DNA of 21,901 nucleotides, from positions 1 to 21,901 of the forward strand of contig CAQCFX010000023.1 of the NCBI GenBank assembly GCA_948766235.1, read 5' to 3'. A program made the position numbers and the translations under genes. Below the pieces are notes generated by a model that saw only the letters and a program-made list of their open reading frames with translations, had not been told where the DNA came from and made no database searches. Numbering within the stretch: the stretch's first letter is position 1; every line of letters starts with the position of its first letter. Source of the DNA: an uncultured Oscillospiraceae bacterium. Lineage in GTDB: Bacteria > Bacillota > Clostridia > Oscillospirales > Oscillospiraceae. Of this stretch, positions 13,901 to 21,582 are shown piece by piece.

Positions 13901-14386
13901 TTATGCTTCCTCTCGCAGTCGTTTCAATGGGAAGAACAAATACAGCTGCCCGCCCTGCGCCGGGCGCTGGCACTCCTGCACCGCCCCAGCCAGGGTAAGG
14001 CCCCGGCGCTCCAGTTCGTCCAGCCCCGCCCGAAAAGCGGCGGCGTAGTCCTCCTCCACCTTCACCTGAAGGCAGGCAAAGGCGGGCAGCGTCCATTTTG
14101 TCCAGCCCTCCGGCGGCAGGGCCTCTGGGGGGACCTGGACCCCCGCCAAATACAGCCCCCGGCTGAAGCCGTCCGTCCAGGGCAGGAATTGACGGGACAG
14201 GTCGCCCATCGCACCCCAAATTCCCACAGGCGTGCCCTTTTCATCCCGCAGTGCCAACCCCTCCACCTCGCCGAACCGGGCGTTGGCTTTTTCCCACAGG
14301 GCGGAGGAGGGGTTGTGCCCCGGCCACGCCTCCCCCTCCATCCCGATGACAGAAAAAGCGGGCAGTTCACAGCTCACAATCTCCAT
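13901..14386 (-). CDS. GyrI-like effector-binding domain protein
   Basis: This 161-aa stand-alone protein looks like the GyrI-like/AraC effector-binding fold. It has an opening strand (PAFSVIGMEGEAWPG) and a mid-region GLALRDEKGTPVGIWGAMGD. An YLAGVQVPPEALPPEGW segment precedes the alternating LPAFACLQVKVEEDY, and the end reads LYLFFPLKR. There is no DNA-binding domain or signal. Such proteins bind small molecules or inhibit gyrase; the ligand here is unknown. Its ATG lies inside the end of mnmG (20-base overlap), and the MurT-like gene starts three bases after its stop, so it is translationally embedded in the operon. AGAGGA lies upstream of the start. Family call is moderate. Confidence 0.7.
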   Translation of the reverse strand: MEIVSCELPAFSVIGMEGEAWPGHNPSSALWEKANARFGEVEGLALRDEKGTPVGIWGAMGDLSRQFLPWTDGFSRGLYLAGVQVPPEALPPEGWTKWTLPAFACLQVKVEEDYAAAFRAGLDELERRGLTLAGAVQECQRPAQGGQLYLFFPLKRLREEA

Positions 14387-16256
14387 GGCTTTGTCCTCTT
14401 TCCAAATAGATCATCAGCGCCGTCACGTCCGCCGGGGACACCCCGGACACCCGGGACGCCTGGCCTAAATTCATCGGGCGTATCCTGTCCAGCTTCTGCC
14501 GCGCCTCTAAGCGCAGGCCCTGGATGGACAGATAGTCCACGTCAGCAGGCAGGGGCCTGTCCTCTAAACGGCGCAGCTCCTCCACCTGCCGGTTCTGCCG
14601 GTCGATGTAGCCCTGGTACTTCACGGAAATCTCCACCTGCTGGGTGATTTCCCGGGAAAGGGCGGGTCGGGCCGGGTCAAAGGGGGCCAGGTCTGCGTAG
14701 CTCAGCCGGGGCCGGCGCAGCAGGTCGAGAAGCCGGGCCCCGTGGGGGCAGGGGGGCTCGCCTTTCTCCGCCAGCAGCTTGTCCAGCTCTGGGGACGGCG
14801 CCGCGCCTGTGTGCTCCAGGCGGCGTATCTCCCGCTCCACGGCGGCGTATTTCTCCTCAATCCGGGCCAGACGCTCATCGCTCACCAGCCCCACCTGATG
14901 ACCGTAGGCGGCCAGGCGGCGGTCGGCGTTGTCCTGCCGCAGAAGGAGCCGGTATTCGGTCCGGGAGGTCATCATGCGGTAGGGCTCGTTGGTGCCCTTG
15001 GTCACCAAATCGTCAATCAGCACCCCAATATAGCCGTCCCCCCGGCTCAAAATCAGGGGGGGCTCGCCCTTGAGCTTCCGCGCGGCGTTGACCCCCGCTA
15101 TCAGCCCCTGGGCTGCGGCCTCCTCGTACCCCGACGAGCCGTTAAACTGCCCCGCGCCGTACAGGCCGGGGATTTTCTTGCACTCCAGGGTAGGCAGTAA
15201 TTCGGTGGGGTCTACGCAGTCGTACTCGATGGCGTAGGCGCACCGGGTCATCTCCGCCCGCTCCAGACCGGGGATAGTGTGGAGCATTTCCACCTGCACC
15301 TCCTCGGGCAGGGAGGAGGAGAAGCCCTGGATGTACAGCTCCTCGGTGTTCAGGCCCATGGGCTCGATGAACAGCTGGTGCCGGGGCTTTTCGGAAAAGC
15401 GCACCACCTTGTCCTCGATGGAGGGGCAGTAGCGCGGCCCCACCCCCTCAATCACCCCGGAGAACAGGGGGGAGCGGTGGAGGTTGTCCCGGATAACCTG
15501 GTGGGTGCGCTCGTTGGTATAGGTGAGATAGCACACCGCCCGGTTGTCCGGGGGCGCGCCCGTCTCAAAGGAAAAGGGCACGGGCACGTCGTCCCCCGGC
15601 TGGACCTCCATTTGGGAGAAGTCCACGCTGCGCCGGTTTACCCGGGGGGGCGTACCCGTCTTAAAGCGGCGGATGGACAGCCCCAGCCCCACAAGGCACT
15701 GCGTCAGCGGCAGGGCGGCGGCCATGCCGTCGGGGCCGGAGTCTCTCGTGACCTCCCCCACAATGGTGCGGCCCCCCAGATAGGTGCCGGTGGCCACTAC
15801 GGCGGCCTTCACCCGGTAGACGGCCCCGGTGGCGGTGACGACGGCGGAGACGGCCCCCCGCTCGGTGAGAATCTCCGTGACCTCCGCCTGCTTCACCCAC
15901 AGATTCCCCTGTAATTCCAGGGTGTGCTTCATGACCTCCTGGTAGCGGCGGCGGTCGGCCTGGGCCCGGAGGGACCACACCGCGGGACCCTTGCCCCGGT
16001 TGAGCATCCGGTACTGGATGCAGGCTTTGTCGGCGGCCTTCGCCATCTCGCCGCCCAGCGCGTCGATCTCCCGGACCAGGTGGCCCTTGCCGGTGCCGCC
16101 GATGGCGGGGTTGCAGGGCATATTGCCCACCGCGTCCAGGTTGATGGTGAAGCACACCGTCTTCAGCCCCATCCGGGCGGCGGCCAGGGCGGCCTCAATC
16201 CCCGCGTGGCCCGCGCCAATCACGGCGATATCGAATTGTCCGGCGTCATAATTCAA
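14367..16256 (-). CDS. mnmG: tRNA uridine-5-carboxymethylaminomethyl modification enzyme MnmG
   Basis: MnmG (GidA), 629 aa, works with MnmE to install cmnm5 at U34 of certain tRNAs using FAD, methylene-THF and NADH. The FAD-binding Rossmann motif is GAGHAGIEAA (14-23). Family blocks MPCNPAIGGTGKGHLVREID, FKTGTPPRV, YGAGQFNGSSGYEEAAAQG and MMTSRTEYRLLLRQDNAD are all intact, and the length is typical. The start is a TTG at 16256: GGAGG lies nine bases upstream (16266-16270) and no in-frame ATG precedes the FAD motif. The four-base gap to the phosphoesterase stop suggests coupling. Inside the gene (14647-14660) is a near-perfect Noc binding site. mnmG is often near the origin next to rsmG and noc in Firmicutes; here it is in another operon. 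Confidence 0.96.
   Translation of the reverse strand: MNYDAGQFDIAVIGAGHAGIEAALAAARMGLKTVCFTINLDAVGNMPCNPAIGGTGKGHLVREIDALGGEMAKAADKACIQYRMLNRGKGPAVWSLRAQADRRRYQEVMKHTLELQGNLWVKQAEVTEILTERGAVSAVVTATGAVYRVKAAVVATGTYLGGRTIVGEVTRDSGPDGMAAALPLTQCLVGLGLSIRRFKTGTPPRVNRRSVDFSQMEVQPGDDVPVPFSFETGAPPDNRAVCYLTYTNERTHQVIRDNLHRSPLFSGVIEGVGPRYCPSIEDKVVRFSEKPRHQLFIEPMGLNTEELYIQGFSSSLPEEVQVEMLHTIPGLERAEMTRCAYAIEYDCVDPTELLPTLECKKIPGLYGAGQFNGSSGYEEAAAQGLIAGVNAARKLKGEPPLILSRGDGYIGVLIDDLVTKGTNEPYRMMTSRTEYRLLLRQDNADRRLAAYGHQVGLVSDERLARIEEKYAAVEREIRRLEHTGAAPSPELDKLLAEKGEPPCPHGARLLDLLRRPRLSYADLAPFDPARPALSREITQQVEISVKYQGYIDRQNRQVEELRRLEDRPLPADVDYLSIQGLRLEARQKLDRIRPMNLGQASRVSGVSPADVTALMIYLERGQSHGDCEL
14647..14660. promoter_or_regulatory. 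Noc binding site (NBS)-like palindrome
   Basis: ATTTCCCGGGAAAG matches the published Bacillus subtilis Noc-binding consensus ATTTCCCGGGAAAT in 13 of 14 positions. It lies within the mnmG coding sequence; NBS sites are commonly intragenic. The Noc protein encoded at 2020-2829 carries Noc-type specificity residues. No other close match was seen by eye in the window. Confidence 0.6.
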
Positions 16257-16260
16257 GGCG

Positions 16261-17160
16261 TCATGCCTCCACTTTCAACGTTATTACCGCCAGCTCGGGC
16301 CGGTTAAAAATCCGAAATCCCTGGAAGGGCGTGGTGTTGTTTCCCAGGCCCCGGGACACAAACAGGGTGCTGTCCCCCACGGTGTACACACCCGAGGTCC
16401 AGGGCGGGAAAAACCGCCGGTCGGCGCCCACAAGCCCGCCCACAAAGGGCAGGCGGACAATGCCGCCGTGGCCGTGGCCGGACATGACAAAGTCATATCC
16501 GGCGTTGGCGTACTGCCCAAAGTGGTCGTTGCGGTGGGCCAGCAGGAGGGTGAACAGCCCCGGCTCCCCGTTTTCAATCTGGGTATACAGCTCCTCCGGG
16601 GTGGTCTGGTCGGCGTAGCCGTTGGGGTCGTCCACCCCGGCCAGCACAATCCGGTCCCCGCCCCGCTCCAGGACCTGGTACTGGTTGGACAAGGGCGTCA
16701 CCCCGCACTGGCTCAGCAGACCCTTCAGCTCCTTCACCGTCCCCGTGCCCAGCGCCCACTCGTGGTTGCCGGTGACGTAGTAGGTGGGGGCGATGGCCGC
16801 CAGCCCTTTTGCCAGGGCGGGAATCATTTCCAGCTGGCCCTTTTGGTCGATGAGGTCGCCTGTAATCACAATGAGGTCGGGCTGCTCCGCCGCCGTCCGC
16901 TCCAGCAGCTCCCGGCTGTCCTCCCCGTACTCGTGGCCGTGGAGGTCGGAGAGGTGGACGATTTTATACCCGTCAAAGCCCTGGGGCAGACCGCTCAGCG
17001 CCGCCTGGGCGTGGGTGGTCTGGAGGCCCCAGCACTGCCACTGGAACCAAAACCAGCCCCCCGCCGCCAGCAGTACCAGGGCGATAAGCCACCGCAGGGG
17101 ATGGCGGCGCTTCCGGCGCGGCCGGCGGTAGGCCGCCCCGTCCCGCTCAGTCGTCGTCAT
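16261..17160 (-). CDS. Membrane-anchored metallophosphoesterase (YkuE/YaeI-like)
   Basis: This 299-aa protein has a very basic N-terminus (RRPRRKRRH), one membrane helix (about 23-41) and an extracytoplasmic-looking calcineurin-type phosphoesterase domain. Metal ligands are visible in order: SDLHGHEYG (D72, H74), GDLID (D102), GNHE (131-134), LLLAHRND (H209) and GHGHGG (228-233). The family cleaves phosphodiesters or phosphomonoesters; members such as YaeI/LpxG-like and YkuE differ in substrate, which cannot be assigned here. The ATG lies inside the helicase gene (14-base overlap), and its stop is four bases before mnmG. The orientation across the membrane is inferred. Confidence 0.88.
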   Translation of the reverse strand: MTTTERDGAAYRRPRRKRRHPLRWLIALVLLAAGGWFWFQWQCWGLQTTHAQAALSGLPQGFDGYKIVHLSDLHGHEYGEDSRELLERTAAEQPDLIVITGDLIDQKGQLEMIPALAKGLAAIAPTYYVTGNHEWALGTGTVKELKGLLSQCGVTPLSNQYQVLERGGDRIVLAGVDDPNGYADQTTPEELYTQIENGEPGLFTLLLAHRNDHFGQYANAGYDFVMSGHGHGGIVRLPFVGGLVGADRRFFPPWTSGVYTVGDSTLFVSRGLGNNTTPFQGFRIFNRPELAVITLKVEA

Positions 17161-18994
17161 GGAGATAGTAGGGGCGCATCAGGCTCTTGTGCTGGGTGGA
17201 GTCCTTCTGCCGGTCGGAGCGCAGCGGGACCTCCACAGGCCGGGGCCTGTCGTCCCGGCGGCGCTTTTTGCCGCCCGCCAGGGAGGGGGGCAGCACAGGC
17301 TCCTTCGCCGGCTGGGCCGGCGCGCCCTGCTTTTTCCCCTGGCGGCGGGGCTTGGGCTGGGGGGGCTTTTTCTGCTCCCGCCCCCTGGGGGGTTCGGGGC
17401 TGCGCTGAAGCTGGGGCCGGGGCGCGGGCCGGCGGGGGGCCAGCAGCCGGGCGGTGGCGTCCATAATAACGTCGGAATCCAGGGGGTTGGGCTTGTAGAA
17501 ATCGGTGATGGGCATGGAGGGGTCCTCCGGCAGCGTCTCCTCCAATTTGCCCTGGCGCACGCCCCGGTTCACCGGCCTGCCGCGCAAAACCGGCGGCTCC
17601 GCTGAAACAGGGGCCGCTTGGGCGGCGGGAAGCTCCTGACCGCCGCCGGACTTTTTGCGCCGGCGGCGCTTCTTTTTGGCGGTGTCGGCGTTCTGTACGG
17701 GGGCAGGGTTTGCCCCTGCATTAGCCGCCAATTTTCGCTCCTCCGCTTTCGCCTTGTTTTCCGCGTCCTTTTGGCGGCGCAGCTCCTTGGCGGCGGCCCG
17801 GGCCTCCGCGTCCTCGGAATTCACCACCCGTCCCCGTTTGTCCCGCTGGGGCGGGTCGAAGTTCTCCATGGGGAAGGGGTGGCCCTCCACCACCGGGATA
17901 GCCCGGCCCAGCAGCTTCTCGATGGCCTTGAGCTCGTCCTTCTCATCGAACTGGCAGAAGGAGATGGCCTCCCCCTCGTGGCCCGCCCGGCCCGTGCGGC
18001 CGATGCGGTGGACGTAGGTCTCGGGCACGTCAGGCAGGTTGTAGTTGAACACGAAGGGCAGCTCTGAGATGTCGATGCCCCGGGCGGCGATGTCAGTGGC
18101 CGCCAGCACCCGCACCCGGCCCGCCTTGAAGTCGCTCAGGGCCTGGACCCGGGCGGTCTGGCTCTTGTTGCCGTGGATGGCGGCGGCGGAAATGCCCCGC
18201 TTCTGGAGGTCCTGGGCAATCCGGTTGGCCCCGTGCTTGGTGCGGGAGAACACCAGGGCGGAGGGGATGCGCCGCTCCTCCATGAGATGGGCCAGCAGCT
18301 TGGTCTTGTTGGACTTGTCCACGTAGTACAGGGACTGCCGGATGGCCTCCACCGGGGAGGACACCGGGTCCACCGCCACGCGCACATAGTCGCGGAGCAG
18401 GCCGTTCACCAGCCCCATCACCTCCGGGGGCATGGTGGCGGAGAACAGCAGGGTCTGCTTTTTCTCGGGCAGCAGCTTGAGCACCCGGCGCACGTCATGG
18501 ATAAAGCCCATGTCCAGCATCCGGTCCGCCTCGTCCAGCACGAAAATTTCAATGTGGGACAAATCCACCAGCCCCTGGCCGTGGAGGTCCAGCAGGCGGC
18601 CCGGCGTGGCCACCAGGATGTCCAGCCCCCGCCGGATGGCGTCCACCTGGGGCTGCTGGCCCACGCCGCCGAAAATCACGGCGCTGCGCAGGGACAGGTT
18701 GCGGCCGTAGGAGACAAAGCTGTCCTGAATCTGAATAGCCAGCTCACGGGTGGGGGTGAGGATGAGCGCCCGAATCATCCTGGGATTGGGGACGCCCTTG
18801 GCCAGCCGCTGGAGGATGGGAGCGGCGAAGGCGCAGGTCTTGCCGGTGCCCGTCTGGGCGCAGCCCAGCACGTCCCGCCCCGCCAGGGCGGGGGGGATGG
18901 CCTGGCGCTGGATGGGGGTGGGGTCGGTGTACCCCGCCTGGGTCAGCGCTCTGAGAATGGGGGCGGTAAGCCCCAGGTCACGAAAATTCATCAT
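17147..18994 (-). CDS. DEAD-box RNA helicase (RhlE-like) with basic tail
   Basis: This 615-aa protein has the full set of motifs: Q-motif (GYTDPTPIQ, 21-29), I AQTGTGKT (46-53), Ia PTRELAIQ (81-88), TPGR, and II DEAD (154-157). Then come III SAT (185-187), IV ALVFSRTK, V TDIAARGID (301-309) and VI HRIGRTGRAG (330-339). The tail from about 385 to 615 is low complexity, rich in Arg, Lys, Pro, Ala and Gln, with KKKRRRRKK, and probably binds RNA or ribosomes. RhlE-type helicases act in ribosome assembly and RNA decay, often in the cold. There are two adjacent ATGs; AGGAC lies 6-9 bases upstream. It follows the shikimate-kinase-like gene by 21 bases. The general class is secure; the exact orthologue (RhlE, CshA-like) is not. 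Confidence 0.94.
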   Translation of the reverse strand: MMNFRDLGLTAPILRALTQAGYTDPTPIQRQAIPPALAGRDVLGCAQTGTGKTCAFAAPILQRLAKGVPNPRMIRALILTPTRELAIQIQDSFVSYGRNLSLRSAVIFGGVGQQPQVDAIRRGLDILVATPGRLLDLHGQGLVDLSHIEIFVLDEADRMLDMGFIHDVRRVLKLLPEKKQTLLFSATMPPEVMGLVNGLLRDYVRVAVDPVSSPVEAIRQSLYYVDKSNKTKLLAHLMEERRIPSALVFSRTKHGANRIAQDLQKRGISAAAIHGNKSQTARVQALSDFKAGRVRVLAATDIAARGIDISELPFVFNYNLPDVPETYVHRIGRTGRAGHEGEAISFCQFDEKDELKAIEKLLGRAIPVVEGHPFPMENFDPPQRDKRGRVVNSEDAEARAAAKELRRQKDAENKAKAEERKLAANAGANPAPVQNADTAKKKRRRRKKSGGGQELPAAQAAPVSAEPPVLRGRPVNRGVRQGKLEETLPEDPSMPITDFYKPNPLDSDVIMDATARLLAPRRPAPRPQLQRSPEPPRGREQKKPPQPKPRRQGKKQGAPAQPAKEPVLPPSLAGGKKRRRDDRPRPVEVPLRSDRQKDSTQHKSLMRPYYLHDDD

Positions 18995-19015
18995 TACTTC
19001 GTCCTATCTTCATCG

Positions 19016-19519
19016 TTATCGTCTGTCTGCCAAAGCTGTTTTCACGTACTCCACCGTTTCCGCCAGGCTCCGGCCCTCTGCGCAGACGGTGATATGGGCG
19101 CATTTTTCATACAGCGGCGCCCGGCAGCGGTACACGTCGGCCAGGCTCTGGCCGGGGGAGAGGGCAATTCCCCGGGAGGACAGGTTGCGGATGCGCCCCT
19201 CCACCGCCTCCAGGGGAAGCTTCAGGTACACCACCGTACCCAGCGCGCGCATATGGGCGATGGACTCCTCCCGGCACACGCAGCTGCCCCCGGGGGCCAC
19301 CACCGTCCCCCGGCAGTCCAGGGCGCAGATGGCGTCCCGCTCCAAATCCAGGAAGGCCTCCACCCCCCGCTGGTCGATGAGGCTTTGCAGCAGCGCCCCC
19401 TCCCGCTGCTGGATGAGCAGGTCCACGTCCACAAACCGCATTCCCAGGGCCTTGGCCAGCACCACGCCCACGGTGCTCTTGCCCGACCCCGGCATCCCAA
19501 TCAGGATTATGTTGTCCAT
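19016..19519 (-). CDS. Shikimate kinase family protein
   Basis: This 167-aa P-loop kinase has Walker A GMPGSGKST (8-16), the DxD of shikimate kinases (FVDVD, D31/D33), PGGS (76-79, where AroK has a GGG motif) and R133 in RAPLYEK. At the FRxxE motif, whose Arg binds the shikimate carboxylate, it reads FLDLE (56-60), so that Arg is Leu. The lid reads SSRGIALSPGQSLADVY in place of the usual RPLL form. It may therefore belong to an AroK-like subfamily with another or relaxed substrate. It is the first gene of the seven-gene operon, with a good promoter about 70 bases upstream and GAGGGGG before the ATG. Other aro genes are absent nearby. The gene symbol is withheld because of the missing residue. 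Confidence 0.85.
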   Translation of the reverse strand: MDNIILIGMPGSGKSTVGVVLAKALGMRFVDVDLLIQQREGALLQSLIDQRGVEAFLDLERDAICALDCRGTVVAPGGSCVCREESIAHMRALGTVVYLKLPLEAVEGRIRNLSSRGIALSPGQSLADVYRCRAPLYEKCAHITVCAEGRSLAETVEYVKTALADRR

Positions 19520-19585
19520 TCCCGCGCCCCCTCAACCGCGCCGCGTTCCCGCTTTCCAAATTCCGGAAAGCAGTGTAATCGTAGT

Positions 19586-19614
19586 ATTATACCAAAAAAA
19601 ACCGCCCACGGCAA
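19586..19614 (-). promoter_or_regulatory. Promoter of the seven-gene operon
   Basis: The minus strand has TTGCCG (19614-19609), a 17-base spacer and TATAAT (19591-19586), with TGG just before the -10 (extended form). It precedes the shikimate-kinase-like gene. Confidence 0.75.
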
Positions 19615-19634
19615 GGCTCAACCTCCCGGCGGGC

Positions 19635-19675
19635 AAAAAAAGTATCTATCCCCTGGGGATAGATACTTTTTTCTC
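19635..19675. terminator. Bidirectional-looking terminator after the PilZ gene
   Basis: AAGTATCTATCCCC and its complement form a long stem with a very short loop, flanked by A-run and T-run on both sides. On the minus strand it ends the PilZ transcript 15 bases after the stop and shields the next operon promoter. Confidence 0.88.
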
Positions 19676-19689
19676 TCTCAAACCCGCGC

Positions 19690-20415
19690 TCACCAGTGGC
19701 CGTCCTCGGTGCGCACCCAGGTGGAGCGGTTGCCCACCTGAATGTTATACAGCGTCCGGGTCAGCTCGGTCAGCTCGCTCTCCTTGAGCTGGGCAAACAA
19801 AAAGCCGTAGCGGAATTTTCCCGGCTGGTACTCCACCACCCGGATAATCTCCCCCATGAACTCCATGGGCGCGTAGTCCATCAGCTTCACCTTCAGCCGC
19901 AGCACCTCGTCCTCGGCGTGGAGGTACTCCGACTCAATGCACGCCCCGCCGGTGCTGATGTCCACCAGAGAGCACTCCTCGGGGTGGCTGTAGGTGGTGT
20001 CCGTCTGGTAGAACATGGTAACGGGAATGCCCATCCGAAGCCGGAAGTCATGGCGCATCTCGGTGATGGTCTTCACCTTCACGTCCTTCAGCCGGCATAT
20101 CAGCCGGGTGGACTCCTGAACAACGCCCTTGAGGAAGAACTGGGTCATGGACTCCGTCACCCCCCGCACCAGCACGGAGGTGCCCACATCCCGGACGTGG
20201 AAGGACAGCCCGCCGGGAAGCCGCTCCAGGCTCAAGGCGGCGTCGCCGGGGGCGTACCCGGTCAGCCGTCCGGTGAGGATATGCACGCCGTCCGCCGTCT
20301 CCAGGTCCAGCGTCATGCCGTTATAAAGCTCAGGCAGCTCGTTGACGGCCTCTCTGCCGGTGTTCTCCGGCTCGTCGTCCACCTCGCGCCAAATAATCGA
20401 TGACCAAAAGCCCAT
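19690..20415 (-). CDS. PilZ-domain cyclic-di-GMP-binding protein (YcgR/DgrA-like)
   Basis: This 241-aa protein has an N-terminal YcgR-type beta domain (about 30-110) and a C-terminal PilZ domain. The two binding motifs are intact: RHDFR (R121-R125) and DISTGG (D152, S154, G157). Proteins of this layout bind c-di-GMP and slow flagellar motors or act on exopolysaccharide. No flagellar or cyclase genes are nearby, so the target is unknown. The ATG at 20415 is chosen because GGAGG (20426-20430) sits about ten bases upstream; the GTG at 20424 would abut it. It is transcribed alone from a consensus promoter and ends in a strong terminator. Confidence 0.9.
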   Translation of the reverse strand: MGFWSSIIWREVDDEPENTGREAVNELPELYNGMTLDLETADGVHILTGRLTGYAPGDAALSLERLPGGLSFHVRDVGTSVLVRGVTESMTQFFLKGVVQESTRLICRLKDVKVKTITEMRHDFRLRMGIPVTMFYQTDTTYSHPEECSLVDISTGGACIESEYLHAEDEVLRLKVKLMDYAPMEFMGEIIRVVEYQPGKFRYGFLFAQLKESELTELTRTLYNIQVGNRSTWVRTEDGHW

Positions 20416-20443
20416 GATATCCACCCTCCATTCTTATCAATAA

Positions 20444-20473
20444 ATTATAACCGCTCCCGGGCGTAAATGTCAA
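20444..20473 (-). promoter_or_regulatory. Promoter of the PilZ gene
   Basis: The minus strand has a perfect TTGACA (20473-20468), an 18-base spacer and a perfect TATAAT (20449-20444). It is back to back with the miaA promoter. Confidence 0.85.
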
Positions 20474-20485
20474 TATCCTGAACAG

Positions 20486-20514
20486 TTGTAATTTCTGCTG
20501 GCTTACGTTATAAT
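20486..20514 (+). promoter_or_regulatory. Promoter of miaA-hfq
   Basis: TTGTAA (20486-20491), a 17-base spacer and TATAAT (20509-20514) lie 36 bases before the miaA start. Confidence 0.8.
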
Positions 20515-20550
20515 GTTACCAATCGTTGTTTTAGGGAGGAGTGGGGCCGC

Positions 20551-21501
20551 GTGGAATCAAAACCGAACATTTTGGTTATCTGCGGGCCCACGGCCTCGGG
20601 CAAAACCGCCCTGGCCGCGGCCCTGGCCCAGCGCCTGGGCGGCGAGGTGGTGTCCGCCGATTCCATGCAGGTCTACCGCCGCATGGACATCGGCACCGCC
20701 AAGCCCACCCCGTCGGAGACCCTGGGCGTCCCCCACCACATGATTGACGTGGCCGACCCGGAGGAAAACTACTCCGTCGCCCGGTATGTACAGGACGCCG
20801 TGCCCATTGTGGACGATATCCTGGCCGGGGGAAAGCTGCCCATTGTGGCCGGGGGAACGGGGCTGTACATCGACCACCTGGTGGCCGGACGGCAGTTCGC
20901 CCCCTTTGCGGCGGACAGCGGCCTGCGCCAAGCCCTACAGGACCGGGTCCGGGCCGAGGGCCTGCCCGTTCTGCGCCGGGAGCTGGAGCGGGTAGACCCG
21001 GACGCCGCCCGGCGCATTCACCCCAACGATGAAAAGCGCACCGTCCGGGCGCTGGAGGTCTTTTTGTCCACCGGCAGAACCATCACCCAGCACGACGCGG
21101 ACAGCAGGGCCCTGCCCAGCCGCTATACCCCCCTCACCATCGCCCTGAACTTCCAGGAGCGGCCCTGGCTGTGGGAGCGCATTGACCGCCGGGTGGACGA
21201 GATGATAGAGCGCGGCCTGGAGCGGGAGGTGCGGCAGCTGCTATCCTCCGGCGTCTCCCCCGGTTGCACCGCCATGCAGGCCATCGGCTATAAGGAGTTG
21301 GCCGCCGCCATCTCGGCGGGCCGCCCCGTATCGGAGGGGGCGCAGGAAGTCAAGCTCCGCTCCCGGCAGTACGCCAAGCGGCAGCTCACCTGGTTTCGCC
21401 GGAACAAAGACGCCCACTGGTATAATTGGGAAAAAATTCCTAATTTTTCCGCTGCCCTCGCTTTTTCGACAAAACTTGTCCAGGAGTGTGGCTTACAATA
21501 A
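20551..21501 (+). CDS. miaA: tRNA dimethylallyltransferase
   Basis: MiaA, 316 aa, adds a dimethylallyl group to A37 of tRNAs that read UNN codons. The P-loop is GPTASGKT (12-19), followed by SADSMQVYRRMDIGTAKPT (35-53), PHHMIDV, VAGGTGLYI and, near the C-terminus, QAIGYKEL and RQYAKRQLTWFRR; all are diagnostic. The start is GTG at 20551 with GGAGGAG (20535-20541) nine bases upstream; no ATG fits. It precedes hfq by 81 bases, the classic miaA-hfq order, and is probably co-transcribed with it from the promoter at 20486. Confidence 0.97.
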   Translation: MESKPNILVICGPTASGKTALAAALAQRLGGEVVSADSMQVYRRMDIGTAKPTPSETLGVPHHMIDVADPEENYSVARYVQDAVPIVDDILAGGKLPIVAGGTGLYIDHLVAGRQFAPFAADSGLRQALQDRVRAEGLPVLRRELERVDPDAARRIHPNDEKRTVRALEVFLSTGRTITQHDADSRALPSRYTPLTIALNFQERPWLWERIDRRVDEMIERGLEREVRQLLSSGVSPGCTAMQAIGYKELAAAISAGRPVSEGAQEVKLRSRQYAKRQLTWFRRNKDAHWYNWEKIPNFSAALAFSTKLVQECGLQ

Positions 21502-21510
21502 TACACAAAC

Positions 21511-21557
21511 AGCGCGAAAGCCGGACGAAACATTGTCACGTTCGGATTGGCCGCGCT
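21511..21557 (+). other. Irregular hairpin upstream of hfq
   Basis: AGCGCG pairs with CGCGCT, and CCGGACG with CGTTCGG further in, giving an interrupted stem that ends 11 bases before the hfq ribosome site. It could modulate hfq translation or mark a processing site; this is inferred from pairing only. Confidence 0.4.
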
Positions 21558-21582
21558 TCTAAGAAAGAAGGAGTGTATTTTT

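Noticed and set aside
18173..19741. Plus-strand open frame of 522 codons
   Set aside because: It is antisense to the DEAD-box helicase and kinase genes, with no ribosome site and no family features.
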